DNA of 64,000 nucleotides from Symbiodinium natans (GCA_905221605.1 CAJNDS010002235.1:318843-382842); one strand, 5' to 3'. Positions 21,196 to 32,833 are shown, counted from the first letter of the stretch. The notes: a model not told the origin generated them from the letters alone. Translations and numbers: made by a program.

Positions 21196-21532
21196 AATTG
21201 GGCGGCGGGGGGAGGGGGAGGAGGGGGAGGAGGGGGAGGGGAGGAGGGGGAGGGGGGAGGAGAGGGGAGGAGGGGAGGAGGGGGCGGAGGGGGAGGGGGA
21301 GGAGGGGGGAGGAGGGGGAGGGAGGGGGAGGAGGGGGAGGGGAGGGGGAGGGGGGGAGGAGGGGGAGGAGGGGGAGGAGGGGGGAGGAGGGGGAGGAGGG
21401 GGGGAAGGAGGAGGGGGCGGAGGGGGAGGAGGGGGAGGAGGGGAGGAGGGGGGGGAGGAGGGGGAGGGGGGGGAGGAGGGGGGGAGGGGAGGAGGGGGAG
21501 GAGGGGGAGGAGGGGGAGGAGGGAGGAGGGGT
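21196..21532. repeat. Long purine tract, GGAGGGGGA-type repeats
   Basis: About 335 bp of almost uninterrupted G and A on the plus strand, built from GGAGGGGGA and GGGGAGGA words. It gives Gly/Glu/Arg-only translations in several frames, which are artefacts. Such polypurine mirror sequences can form triplex or G-quadruplex structures. Confidence 0.95.
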
Positions 21533-21689
21533 AGTTACCCGGGCAGCTCTTCCTTGCTTGACATGCTAAGCGACTTTGGGAGGTCAGACGGACCTTTTGA
21601 AAACTTGGACAAAAAGCGCTTAAGTTGGGGACCCGGCCTGAACCCTAAACCCCAACCGAGGGGAGGAGGGGGGTGCAAAGAACCGTAAG

Positions 21690-22540
21690 TCCCAGAGAGT
21701 CTAGATCACAAAGCCCTCCGAACCGTAGACACACACACACACACAGCCAAGAATGTCGGTCCAGTTGCAAGATGGTCATGGAGGGCCACACCTCGGGCGA
21801 GTCCCCTTCTATGGCCCCAAAACCCTAAACGTGGAACCCGAAAACCCGCAATCCTGAACGATGTCACCTCCTTTGCTGCTTGTGCCTCAAGGGAGTATAG
21901 GACTCAACACTTGCAATCCTCTACAGTACACTCCAGAAAGCTGGGAACATTGTTTAAGGATGATTAGAGCTGGGATTCCCTTTAGTAGACCTTCCTTTGG
22001 GGATAAGGATGTTCTAACTGAGTTTGCTGTACGAGGTAGGCGCTTGAGGCTGTTGTTTTGGATTTGGACCTTACAGGTTGCACAAGCGCTGTAAAGGATT
22101 CAAGCAGCAGCAAACCCCGCACAAATGCTACAATGAAGCCCTGCACCTGTATCTTGATCCCCTAAACCCTGCTTGAACCTACCATGAACCCCAGAAGAAC
22201 TACGCTTCCGTGGGTTTCGTCAAGGAACCATTACAAAATCTTCAGGCAATGTGTAACCTACATAACCTTCGTGTTGCACCATAAACTACACCCTCCACCC
22301 CTAGCCTCTCAGGCTAGCTTCATGGGCCCTTAATCTGGGCCCTTAGCCTCTCTAAAGGGCTCTGATGTATGGGCCCTTAATCTTTACAGGCTGTATAAGG
22401 GGCTTAAGGGGTGCCCTTCTGAGGGCCCTTGCTAAGGGACCATGGAGCTACTCTTCGATGACCTGCCTGGAAAGGCAACGTGAACCCTAAAATGGGCTCG
22501 AAGGCTCCCATGAAAGCGTGGTACTACGGACCAAAAACAC
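21690..22540. other. Mostly unique stretch without a recognised gene
   Basis: Contains an AC microsatellite (about 21729-21744), an ATG-started 77-codon frame at 21861-22094 with no domain I recognise, and a palindromic cluster of GGGCCCTTAATC words at about 22325-22440. Telomere-like tracts are absent until 22542. Confidence 0.4.
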
Positions 22541-22686
22541 CTTTAGGGTTTAGGGTTTAGGGTTTAGGGTTTAGGGCTTAGGGCCTAGGGTTTAGGGTTT
22601 AGGGCTTAGGGCTTAGGGTTTAGGGTTTAGGGTCTAGGGTTTAGGGTTTAGGGTTTAGGGTTTAGGGTTTAGGGTTTAGGGTTTAG
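22541..22686. repeat. Telomere-like tract, TTTAGGG with GCTTAGGG variants
   Basis: About twenty units in TTTAGGG orientation, several reading CTTAGGG or TCTAGGG, in a continuous array. Confidence 0.95.
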
Positions 22687-23029
22687 GGGTGCCCTCAAGC
22701 CTAGTCAAGCCCACCCTCCCCCACCCACAACCGTTGCTGGAAGACTCCGAGGGGCCACCTGAAACCTCATGGGCCGGCGCTTTTGTTCATTCACAGCTGC
22801 TGCGTCCCGAAAGAAGCACGAGACCATGCTGTTCCTGGGCTCACCAGACTCGGGTTAAGGCTTTAGAGTTTAGGGGTTGGGTTTAGGGGCGGGACCCTCA
22901 TAAGACACTTCCTAATTTGCAAGAAGAGCTTTGCACCCAGATTTCAAGCTAGCCGGCACCCTTTATGGCGGTTGAAGAAGCACAACAAAAAGTACTTGTC
23001 AAAGGCCCCGGGTTCCTATACTGAAACCC

Positions 23030-23190
23030 CCCTATAAACCCTATAAACCCTATAAACCCTATAAACCCTATAAACCCTATAAACCCTATAAACCCTATAA
23101 ACCCTATAAACCCTATAAACCCTATAAACCCTATAAACCCTATAAACCCTATAAACCCTATAAACCCTATAAACCCTATAAACCCTAAAC
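23030..23190. repeat. CCCTATAAA 9-bp tandem array
   Basis: About seventeen perfect copies of CCCTATAAA, a telomere-like 7-mer enlarged by TA. Because the unit is 9 bp it keeps reading frame, giving an artefactual (Gly-Phe-Ile)n frame on the minus strand at 22949-23218. It ends in one ordinary CCCTAAA. Confidence 0.95.
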
Positions 23191-24810
23191 AATACGGCCC
23201 AGGGTTCAGCATTGGCATGAGCCCCGAGGCATCCGGATGGCCCCGAGTGCTCGAGCTGGGCTCTGAAAGCGGCAGAGGATCTCTCCTGGGGTTTAGGGTT
23301 TAGGGTTTAGGGTTTAGGGTTTAGGGGGTAGGGTTTAGGGTTTAGGGTTTAGAAAAAGTCATAAGGCTTTACTTAAAGTCATACGGCTTTAATGGGGCTT
23401 TATAGGTTTGTGGTTATATAGAGTTACATAGCGCTATGTGATAGAGTTATACAGGGGTTCGGGCCCATAGAACTTGAAAACAAAAATTCAAAAAAAAACA
23501 AAAATTCCACACCACCCCCAGTCACAAGGCGGGGACAGTCCTGCCCGGGACCACGGGGGCAGGGGCAATCAGTAGACCTGCCACTGGGGTTTAGGGTTTA
23601 GGGTTTGGGGTTTAGGGTTTAGGGTTTAGGGTTTGGGGTTTAGGGTTTAAGGTTTAGGGGAGCTGATCATTCACTTCACGCTGCATAGCTTCGTTATTTA
23701 GGCTGTCGGGGTTAGGGCTGCAAGGTCCAGGAATCAAAGGCAGTGCCCGTTTGGAGGTGCTGGGTCTAGGCCTTAGGATTTTGGATGTTGTTGGAGTTCA
23801 TTCTGGTGATTCTAGTGTCGCCTTTTGCTCCCGAAAGTAAATTTGAAGCCCGAAACCCTGAACCCCTAGACCCTAGCATTCTCGGACGATCGGTCCTTTA
23901 GCCCCGTAGCCCTCATCTGAACAGAGGGGAGAACTTTGGTTTTTCTTTTTGATAGGGTTTAGGGTTTTGGGGTTTAGGGTTTAGGGATCGATCTCTTGAA
24001 AACGATGGCAACAAGGGAACCTTTGGGCATCCGTTCGGGCGCGGGTTTTGGGGCTTCAGGGTTTGGGGGTTGAGGGATTTTAGGGGGCTGCTCGACCTTT
24101 ACACCTAAACCGCCAAGCCGCCAACCCTGAACCCCAAACCCCTACACCCGAAACCCCAAGCCCTAAACCCCTATAAACACCCGAAAAAACCCCTACACCC
24201 TAAACCCTAAACCCCAAGCCCTAAACCCAAGCCCCAAAGCCCTAAACCTCTACACCCTAAACCTGCTTTGGATGGGCGCTGGGCCTGTTCCCTCCGCCTT
24301 GGCTGATGCCAGCAGAAGGGCGAGCGCAAGGCAGCATCTTATCGGCCGGGCACACATCAGGGGCCCGGAGTTGGCCCAGGTTTGGACGCCCTCAACTGTA
24401 GACCAGGGCTAGAACCTTTAGGGGCTGTTGTTAGGGAGGCTTAGGGTTCAGGGTTTAGGGTTTAGGGTGTAGAGTTTAGGGTTTAGGATTCAAGGTTTAG
24501 GGTTTGCAAGGGGTTCAGGGTTGGGGGTTTAGAGGTTACCAAGGTGGAGGGGGTTGAGGGGGTTTAGGGGTTTCAGGGTTATAAGGGTTTTGGAGACTTG
24601 TGCGATAGTTGCTTAGGGCTTGGGATAGTGGCTTGTGACTATAGGTACCTGGGAATGCAGACGCTGTTCATGTCAGCAAGGTGGCACGTTCAATGGCGCA
24701 GGTTGGAAGCTGTTGTCCAGGGATTGGGGTCTAAGGCTTGGGGTTTAGGCCCAGGGGCTGAGGCAACATTTGGGGGTTTCCGAATTGGGGCTGCCTGTAA
24801 GGAATTTTAT

Positions 24811-24920
24811 TCTATTTGGGGTATAAAAGGAGTATCCCTCAACCCTAAACCCTAAACTCTATCTTGGGGGATGTTTTTAAGGGAGACTAGTCTATTTGGG
24901 GTATAAACGCGGTACCTCTC
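24811..24920. repeat. 30-bp direct duplication around a short telomere-like tract
   Basis: TCTATTTGGGGTATAAAAGG then AGTATCCCTC (24811-24840) recurs with a few changes at 24891-24920. CCCTAAACCCTAAA and about 45 bp of other sequence lie between. Confidence 0.75.
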
Positions 24921-25279
24921 CTTTTGGGAAATACTTATTTGGCGACCATGAAGTGATGTGCACGGTCTGCGGAGGGTTTAGGGTTTAAGGTTTAGGGTTT
25001 GGGTTTATGGTTTAGGGTTTAGCGTGAACCCCGTCAACCCCAAAACACAACCACTAATTAACAAAAGAACCAAGGGGAACCCCTCCCTTCGAATCCTAAG
25101 GCTTCTTTTGCAAGGACTAAAGCCCCAAAAATCACACTGGCTAGACCCGAAGATAAAAACGCATATGAAATGCAAGATGACCAATACATGCGCAACTATC
25201 ATGAGAGGACTCTACGACAAACCCGAAACCAAATCCAACGCCCCTAAAAGCAGGCAGGAACTGTTGGGGGGGCTCCTTC

Positions 25280-25379
25280 AGGGTCCCTGTACCTAAATAG
25301 GGAATACTTGGGCCGTAAGTACTTCCTATGTAGGGACTTCGGGGCCTAAGAATATAACCATGAGGCAGCTGGATCCTTG
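25280..25379. mobile_element. MITE-like inverted repeat, family IR-C, copy 5
   Basis: AGGGTCCCTGTACCTAAAT to CTGGATCCTTG, with core GGAATACTTGGGCC and GGGGCCTAAGAATATA. It is uninterrupted, with about 12 bp between the inner arms. Confidence 0.75.
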
Positions 25380-26673
25380 CAAGATACGAGCGGAAGGGGC
25401 TTGTTAAGAGCTCATGGTCGGGTGTGAACGGGTTATGGTTAAACTATAAACCTAGGAATACGATGAGAACCCCTCTTCTTCGTGAGGCTTGTTGCCAGAC
25501 CGATTCCTGAAAAAGTGGGACAAGGGGTCGAGGATGTAAGGTTCATTGCGGAACGTTGTGGTAGGGTTTGCAGCGATTACAGCGATTACAGGGTTTGAGG
25601 TACGTTGGCATTCAATTAGCGGTCTCGGCTTTGCTGCGGTTGAGGGATTGGGCTGCGAGGACCCTAAACCCTAAACCCTAAACCCTAAACCCTAAACCCT
25701 AAACCCTAAGTGCATCAAGTGGGTCGTTGCGGTAGCGAAGCTCGACTGAGTTCGTCTGCAGACATGGTTTAGGGCTTAGGGTTTAGGGTCGTCTGAGAAG
25801 AGACCCCCTCCGTCGCCACCCACCCAAGCGAACAACGCCCAAACCCTGAAGGCTGAAGTCTGAACCTTACACACTGAAAAAATGAACTCTCAAACCTAGA
25901 CCCCGAACGCTAAACCCCTGAACCCTGTGGTGTAAGGGTACTGGGTTCATGTCTCCTGTTGCGCCAGGCGGAGGGGGGGGAGGAGGGGGCTACTGCAAGG
26001 AACTTGCCACAATGAAGGCTGAGGGTCTGCACGCTTACAACTCGGACATGACACGGCTCAAATCCCCAAACTGTTTCAAGCAATGCCTGAGGTGTGAGTG
26101 TGTGTGTGTGTGTGCAAAAGGGTGCGGTTTCTGGCTAAGGCTTGCACACGACAGTTGGAGACAGCCGTAGCGGCCTTCATGGTGTCACGGTGTTTCTGTT
26201 CTTGGGCTCGGGGCTGCTTAAGGGTTTCGGACCCTGAAACCTCGAACTCCCAAAGCTGAGGCGCTGGCAAGACTGCCCGCACTAGGGACAGTGAGTCCTG
26301 TGCAAGGTGTTGAGCTTTGGGTCTGTGTATTTCTGCTACAGCAACCTGTGCCCCCTGCAGCAACGGGGAGAGGTGTTGTAGATACTTACCCTCGAACCCC
26401 AAACCCCAAAGCCTGAGCCTCAAACCCGAACTAAACCCTACTGTGGTCGCTTCTGCCATGTTCCTGAAGTAAAAACCCTAAACCCTAAACCGTAAACCCT
26501 AAGAACCCCAAACCCTAAACCCGAACCCCTTTTCAACTTAAGATTGGAGGGCTTGTCATTCAGGCTCCCGGCTCCGGTTTGCCTCAGCATCAAGAACGTC
26601 GACCTTTTTATAAGGGTGCAGGGTTCTCGTTTAGTAATTTAGGGTTGCGGGTTTAAGGGATGAGGGTTTAAAA

Positions 26674-26722
26674 CACATATATATATATATACACACCTGT
26701 GTGTATATATATATATGTGTGT
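26674..26722. repeat. Palindromic AT/AC microsatellite
   Basis: CACATATATATATATATACA, then CACCTG, TGTGTGTATATATATATA and TGTGTG form an almost perfect inverted repeat able to make a cruciform. Confidence 0.85.
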
Positions 26723-27539
26723 TTTTAATATTCATGACTGTTCCAGGGCACAGCAATGGGCATTCTACCTCCTGGGGCCTCTGAGGGAAATAGGCCCAGA
26801 ACATCTGCGGGGGGTGCGAAGAGATGTCTTGGGCTTTAGGTTTAGGGGTGTAGGGCTTTCTATAGAGCGTATAGGTCTTGGGATGGAGAACACGGACTCG
26901 TCGCTCCAAAAAAGTTGGCGCGAGAGTTGCTGACAAGGGTCGTTGCTGACAAGGGTCCTCTACTTAGGATTGAGGATTGAATCCCAAAACCCTGAACCCT
27001 AAAACCTTAAACTCCAAACGTGTAGGTTTTTCGAGTAGTTCCATCAGGGGACGGAAACCTAAACTCTGAACCCTGAACCCTAAACCCTAAACTCTAAACC
27101 CTAAACCCTAAACCCTAAGCCCTAAGCCCTAAGCCCTAACCCCTAACCTAAACGCTGAACCTGATGGCTCAAGTCATGACTGCCCACGAACCAGGCCTAG
27201 GCATGAAACTACACTCATCTCTTAGCTTAGAAGGGCCTCGCCTAGGGTGTAAGGTTTAGGGTTTAGGGTTTAGGGTTTAGGGTTTAGGGTTTAGGGCTTA
27301 GGGTTTAGGGTTTACCATTCCGCCTCGGTCATGGGGACCTCTGACATCAAGGAGGCGTCGAGCAACCTCCGTCTTTGCGCGTTTTTTAGCAGGCCAGGTT
27401 GTAGCATCAACTCTGAACCCCAAACTCTAAACCCTAAACCCTAAACCCCAAACCCTAAACCCTAAACCCCAAACTCTAAACCCTAAACCCCAGCTTCACC
27501 TTCGCGCAAGATTTGGGGGGTCTTGGGACCCTGAACTGC

Positions 27540-28400
27540 CCCTCAGGTCAATCCCCCCCCCCCCCTTCAGAGCTCGGACTGATAATGTGTAATATAGAAT
27601 AGTCTAGGAAAAACGGAATTGAATAGACTTGAACTGAATTAAATTGAAGTCGAATAGAAGAGAGTTTCAACAGAACAGAAATAATATTATATATAGAATA
27701 TGTGTAAATGTACTCATATGCAATATGCACTCTACAATTTAAACCCTAAACCCTAAACCCTAAACCCTGAACCCTGAACCCTAAACCCTAAACCCTAAAC
27801 CCTAAAGCTAGGGTTTTTTAGGATTCAGGCTTTGGGGCTCTCCACGCTGTAGGCAGCTGGCGTAGCGGGCCTCAAGTTGGCCTAAACCCTAAACCCGCAA
27901 GCTCGAAGGCCTCTAGGGTTTAGGGTTTAGGGTTTAGGGTTTAGGGTTTAGGAATATTACGAAAGACCAGCACATCCCAAAATTTCTGGAAGAGTTTTTC
28001 GGTGGAACTCAGATTGAGGGTTTGTAGGGTCCATTACAACCAGCCATGGTAAACCACCCTGAAGCAGATAAAGCCTGAGGCTGGCACCATGGGCCCTTAG
28101 AAGGGTACCGGGTACAGGGTTTGGGTTTAGGGTTTAGGGTTTAGGGTTTAGGGTTTAGGGTTTAGGGTTTAGGGTTTAGGGTTTAGGGTTTAGGGTTTAG
28201 GGTTTAGGGTTTAGGGTTTAGGGTTTAGGGTGTGTCAGGGGAGGGCGCGCGCTCGGGTGTGAAACACCCCGGGCCGCGCGCTCGCGTTGCCCGTCAACCC
28301 ACCCCGGCCACCCAAACTATACTCTATTAGGGTTTAGGGTTTATGGAATTTATTTTCTTGTGCTCTGATCCTTGCTTTGATGTTTTTAAAGTTGCGCTGT
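27540..28400. repeat. Mosaic with AT-rich patch and long TTTAGGG tract
   Basis: Holds a C run (about 27546-27565), an AT-rich patch around 27590-27720 with AATTGAA and ATAGAATA words, telomere-like tracts (27741-27806, 27910-27951, 28118-28231) and a GC-rich hairpin (28243-28290, GGGCGCGCGCTCGGG with CGGGCCGCGCGC). No gene. Confidence 0.75.
28118..28231. repeat. Long interstitial telomere-like tract, TTTAGGG
   Basis: About sixteen near-perfect TTTAGGG units, among the longest uniform arrays in the window. Confidence 0.95.
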
Positions 28401-29350
28401 TTGGGTTTAAGCTGGGGTTGGGGGTAGCCTCGGCCCTTTTCGGGCCTTCGGCGTGTCAGGGCCCGTAGAGGCCGTTATTTATTTGAAGGTCAGGGAAACC
28501 CTTTGTGCCTGCTCCTGGATTCCCCTTCTTTAAGGGCCTCAATTAAGCCTTTTGGTGGCTCTTGGGGCCTTTTGGGGGCTTCCTGGGGGCTTTCCTGGCC
28601 CTGCCGGGGTAAAATGAAGGAAAAAACCATCGATTTCAGTACCAAAAAATCGCATTTTTCATTGCGGGTACGGGCATCGTGGGGTCCCCCTTCTTTTAGG
28701 GGGCCTTTTGAAGCCTTTTGAAGCCTTTTGGTGGCTCTTGGGGTCTCTCGGGGCCTTGTTCGGACCTTCGGCGTGTCAGGGGCCGTAGAGGCTTTATTCA
28801 TTTGAAGGTCAGGGAACCTATTAATTTTTTTCGCCAATGAGTATTTCAATCGCTAGGGTTTAAGCTGGGGTTCGGGGTAGCCTCGGCCCTTTTCGGGCCT
28901 TCGGCACGTTAGGGCCCGTAGAAACCCTTATTTGCTTGAAGGGTTTTGCGGTGTTAGGGTTTAAGCTGGGGTTCGGGGTAGCCTCGGCCCTTTTCGGGCC
29001 TTCGGCACGTCAGGGCCCGTAGGGACCCTTGCTGATTTGGGGGCTTCCTGGGGCTTTCCTGGTCTTTTGGGGTGAAATGGAGGGGTGCCCAAAGCCATCG
29101 ATTTCAGTACTAAAAACAACATTTTTCATTGCGGGCAGGGGTGCCTAAAACCATCGCATTTTTCATTGTGGGCACGGACAAATCTTGTGGTCCCCCTTCT
29201 TTTAGGGGGCCTTTTCAAGCTTTTGAAGCCTTTTGGTGGCTCTTGGCGCCTCTTGGGGGCTTCCTGGGCTTTCCTGGCGCTTCTGGTGTAAAATGGAGGG
29301 GTGCGCAAAACCATCAATTCCAGTTTTAAAAAGAACATTTTTAATTGATG
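28396..29350. repeat. Complex tandem block of two interleaved units
   Basis: Unit 1 (GGTTTAAGCTGGGGTTCGGG, then CCTCGGCCCTTTTCGGGCC) occurs at about 28403, 28858 and 28957, with a partial at 28739. Unit 2 (TTTTAGGGGGCCTTTTGAAG, GGTGGCTCTTGG, then GTAAAATGGAGG and ATCGATTTCAGTAC) occurs at about 28519, 28690, 29036 and 29200. The core TCGATTTCAGTAC(C/T)AAAAA is shared, reversed, with the tandem block at 10.5-11.7 kb. Open frames here (28490-28849 minus and others) are repeat shadows. Confidence 0.8.
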
Positions 29351-29353
29351 GTA

Positions 29354-29464
29354 CGGCCCTTGGGTCTTGGGTCCAATTTTAAGGATCTTTAACGGAATAT
29401 AAGGGCCATATTAAGAGCATATTAAGAGGAATCTTTAGGGGACAACCTTATAGGGGTACGAGTC
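29354..29464. mobile_element. Inverted-repeat element, family IR-N, copy 2
   Basis: GGTCCAATTTTAAGGATC, ATAAGGGCCATATTAAGAGC, AATCTTTAGGGGACA and TATAGGGGTACGAGTC align with 1729-1859. The left terminus is degraded. Confidence 0.6.
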
Positions 29465-30001
29465 TTCATTCCTCGAGCTACTCAGACGAGACTCGCCGAA
29501 ATCCGAAACCTGCAGCTCTGAGCCCCCCCCCCCCAACCCGACAGTCCTAAGGCATACGCATGCATCCTAGAGCATACACTGTTATCCCCCTAAACCCTAA
29601 ACCCTAAACTGTCAAAACCCGAAACCCTAAACCCTAAACCCTAAACCACAGGGGCCTCTTGGGTTGTAGCTTCATGTTATTTGGCAAAGGCGACATCTGA
29701 GTCCCCGGCCCCGTATCCCAGGGACACACGTCGCTTGCCTCCGTCAACCCTAAACCTAACAGATTCAGGGTTTAGGGTTTAGGGTTTAGGATTCAGGGTT
29801 TAGGGTTTCGGGTTTAGGGTTTATGGCTTAGGGGTTAGAGGGTTTCATTTAAACCGGGAGTTCTAGTTCGGGGCTTGTTTAGGGTTTTGGGTTTAAGGGA
29901 GTTTTAGTTTGGGGTCAAATTGGGGTTTTGGGGTCAGGGAGTGGGCCCCAGCGAAGGGGCACAGTTGATGGGTTCATGCCAGAGGTCACACTGCACTTAA
30001 C

Positions 30002-30120
30002 CTACTATTTGCTTAAGAACCCAAAAGAATAAACACAAATAATAATCCGTATACTACCCTTAATACCCCTAATGAGGAAGAACATGCTAGATTTTTTCGG
30101 GGTTCTTAAGCAACTAGTAG
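30002..30120. mobile_element. MITE-like inverted repeat, family IR-G, copy 2
   Basis: A complete 119-bp element with left end CTACTATTTGCTTAAGAACC and right end GGTTCTTAAGCAACTAGTAG. The interior matches the 2289-2399 copy. Confidence 0.85.
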
Positions 30121-30296
30121 TAACATGGTCATGGGCTTTCATGCTATGGCCCTGCTTCGGAAAGGTATCATCTTTCAGACAATTGACCAGAGCCCTCTGC
30201 AAACTGCTCCCCCGCCCGGTACCATCTTTCGCGATCTTTCACACTACTGGACAAGGCTGCCTGCGCCTTCCCCAAGAGTTCTGCAAGGTTTAAATG

Positions 30297-30380
30297 CTGG
30301 GTTTAGGGTTTAGGGTTTAGGGTTTAGGGTTTAGGGTTTAGGGTTTAGGGTTTAGGGTTTAGGGTTTAGGGTTTAGGGTC
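30297..30380. repeat. Interstitial telomere-like tract, TTTAGGG
   Basis: About twelve units. A reading frame from upstream (30125-30313) ends immediately inside it. Confidence 0.95.
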
Positions 30381-30972
30381 CAGGGTTTAGGGACTTGGGG
30401 TGTAGGGTTTAGAGATAAGGGGTACGTACCCACACAGCTACAGACCAAGTGACCGAAGGCAACAGACAGAGTAAGAACAACACACTCCTCGCTGACTGTT
30501 CCGATATACCTAGACAATGCGCCTGGTTTGGGTGGTTCAGTAGGGGGATGATCGCAAATAGCTGTAGTTATAGTTTAGGGCACGAAACAACGGCCCAGAA
30601 TCCCATAATTTGGATAAGATGAGGCCTCGCAGATGTTTTCATAGCAGCCTAAACCAAGCCCTCAACTTAAACCCGAGACAGTAAACCCTAACACCAGCCT
30701 CCGGGACCCCTGAAGGAAAGCAAAACAACATCCCAGTCTACATCTGAAGATCAGGGTTTGGGGCTTAGGGTTGAGGGTCAAGGGTTTCAGGCTTGGTGTT
30801 CAGGGTTTCAAGTTTTGGGTTTGGGGCTTGGGGTTCAGGAGTGTAGGGTTCAGCGCCTAAACCTTAAACCCTAAACCCCAAACCCTAGGGTATCCAGCTG
30901 CACCGGCTGGCCTCTTTGGGTAGGAAACCCCCTTGGGGCACGAAGCTCGCCTCCGCTTTCGGATCTACTTGG

Positions 30973-31042
30973 AGGTCCATGGGTCGTTATGACAGGGTGT
31001 AGGGTTCAGGGTTGAGGGTTTAGGTCCATGGGTAGTTATAAC
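30973..31042. repeat. Telomere-like tract between 21-bp direct duplications
   Basis: AGGTCCATGGGTCGTTATGA plus C (30973-30993) and AGGTCCATGGGTAGTTATAA plus C (31022-31042) enclose AGGGTGTAGGGTTCAGGG and further degenerate telomere-like units. Confidence 0.8.
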
Positions 31043-31100
31043 TAGGGTCATCAGTGCCCTAAATAAGGTTATAAATACAGCTACCATGCTTATAACTTTT

Positions 31101-31699
31101 GGCGGGCGCGGGATTCAAGACGCCCCCAATTTCCTTGTGACTGTCTACAAAGTCCACATTTCCTTGTATTTCCCGCCTTACTTGGGGTCCTTACAGAACA
31201 CAGGTTCTGCTCCGTCAAAGCCTTCCTATTGCTTTTCATTAGGCTGCTATTACAAACCTCCCAAATTACCTCTTGTTCGGCTCTAAAATTTATGGCCGAA
31301 TATTTAAGATGCCCCTGTGTGCTTCGCTCATTTCTCCGACAGCATTTGTCACGATGCTGTTGCACTGCTCCGTGAACATATGATTAAAGATGATGATGTG
31401 TGATATGTTGCGATGCTGATTATTTAGTATGGTCGAACCACTGGGCCTGGAGCCTCACACTTGCAAGCTCAGTTCAATCCAATCAAACTCCAACCCCTGA
31501 AATCCAAACAGCTGACCAACGACACGGCACTTCAGACTTACCAAATACACCTATGCCAGGCGCGGGGCCTACATATTTCAGCCTAACCACGTGATCTTAT
31601 GGTAACCACCCGATTCCGGCAAAAAATCGCCTTTAAACACCAGAAACCTCTGTTCTTTTTTATTTCAAACCAAGGTACGTCTTAAATCCCGCGCCCGGC
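31101..31699. mobile_element. 599-bp terminal-inverted-repeat element, non-autonomous
   Basis: Left end GGCGGGCGCGGGATTCAAGA (31101 on) and the complement of the right end, GCCGGGCGCGGGATTTAAGA (ending 31699), match at about 18 of 20 positions. Flanks TAACTTTT (31093-31100) and TAACTTTA (31700-31707) look like an 8-bp target duplication with one change, as in hAT-type elements. The inside holds no transposase; the 91-codon minus frame at 31090-31365 has no recognised domain. The interval is free of telomere-like tracts. Superfamily assignment rests only on the flank length. Confidence 0.7.
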
Positions 31700-32833
31700 T
31701 AACTTTATACCCTACTTATAGCTACACATGAACTTCCAGGTAGGGTGGTTAGGTTTTGGGGTATTTGGGTTTACGAGTACAAACAGTTTCAGGAGAGGAG
31801 AGCTACAGGTTCGCCCTCCCAATGCCCGACATCGCACAAAGGCCTCAAACCCGGAAGATCCCCGAGGTGTTGATGGTTCAGGCTGCTGCTGAGCATGGAC
31901 CCGAATCAAAGCACGACCGAAGACCCTAAGCTTTACAATCTCTAAACTCAGGAGTGCTTCCCCCTACCTGCAAGACACTGTCCTACCCTGCACCAGCTCC
32001 CCCGTGTAACATCCACAGCTCTTTGAAACGACCGAGCCGCATTTCTCACAACCACAGTCCTACAAGACACGGAGAAATGTGGGGTCCCAGAGTATCTCAC
32101 AAACATACCCCCCCCCCCCCTCCCCCCCTAAAAAAAACGATACTCAGTTTTAGAATCAACCCTGAACCCTAAACCCTAAGTCCTAAATCTTCAACCCTAA
32201 CCCAAGGCGCTTACCTATTTCTGTCATGTTACTCCCAGCCCTCAGCCCTCAACCCCCGAACCCGAAACTCTAAACCACTTCGGGTTTAGGGTTTAGGGTT
32301 TAGGGTTTAGGGTTTAGGGTATCTAAACCCTAAACCCAAACCCTACACCGCAACCCCTAAGCCCTTCAGGGTTTTGTTGCTTAGTAGGGGCGGGGGGGGG
32401 GGGGGGTGGTAAGGGAACCTTGCGGGAAATATACATTATAAGTACTTCTAATCCTTAATCTTTAAAACCCCAAAGGCCCTAAACCGTACTTGTACATCCT
32501 AAACTAAACCCTGAATCAGAAGCTCCAAAAAAACTAAACCCTAAACCCCAAATAATAAGCCCCAACCCCTCAACCCAAACCCCAAATCATAAGCACCAAA
32601 CCCTCAACCCTAAACCCCAAACCCCAAACCCTAAACCCTACACCCGAAACCCCATGTCATAAACCCTCCATCGCGCCAACATCGAGCACTGGCACTTTGC
32701 CCTAAACCCTAAACCCTAAACCCTAAACCCTACACCCTAAACCCTAAACCCTAAACCCTAAACCCTAAACCCTAAACCCGCAGCCTGGAAGAGGCGCTTG
32801 CTCACCTCTCTAGTTCTGCAACTCGGTAGCTCA

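Larger units (their letters stand above)
22690..27540. repeat. Gene-free mosaic
   Basis: Includes the 9-bp array (23030-23190), telomere-like tracts (23289-23352, 23588-23660, 24450-24505, 24975-25022, 25661-25709, 27060-27140, 27250-27315, 27415-27492), an IR-C copy (25280-25379), a G-rich patch (25970-25990), a GT run (26097-26113), an AT/AC palindromic microsatellite (26674-26722) and C runs. Frames in it (for example 24598-24855, 25024-25296, 26076-26459) end in or consist of repeat and have no recognised domain. Confidence 0.7.
29350..31090. repeat. Gene-free mosaic
   Basis: IR-N copy 2 (29354-29464), a C run (29525-29534), telomere-like tracts (29586-29650, 29766-29825, 30297-30395), IR-G copy 2 (30002-30120) and a telomere-like insertion between duplicated flanks (30973-31042). 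No protein gene is recognised. Confidence 0.7.

Noticed and set aside
21137-21688. 183- and 123-codon Gly/Glu/Arg frames
   Set aside because: Translations of the purine tract; open in several frames for lack of stop codons in G/A sequence.
22949-23218. (Gly-Phe-Ile)n repeat protein on the minus strand
   Set aside because: Artefact of the 9-bp CCCTATAAA array, which cannot contain a stop in that frame.
28490-28849. 119-codon minus-strand frame
   Set aside because: Lies wholly inside the tandem block, and similar words recur in neighbouring frames because the DNA repeats.
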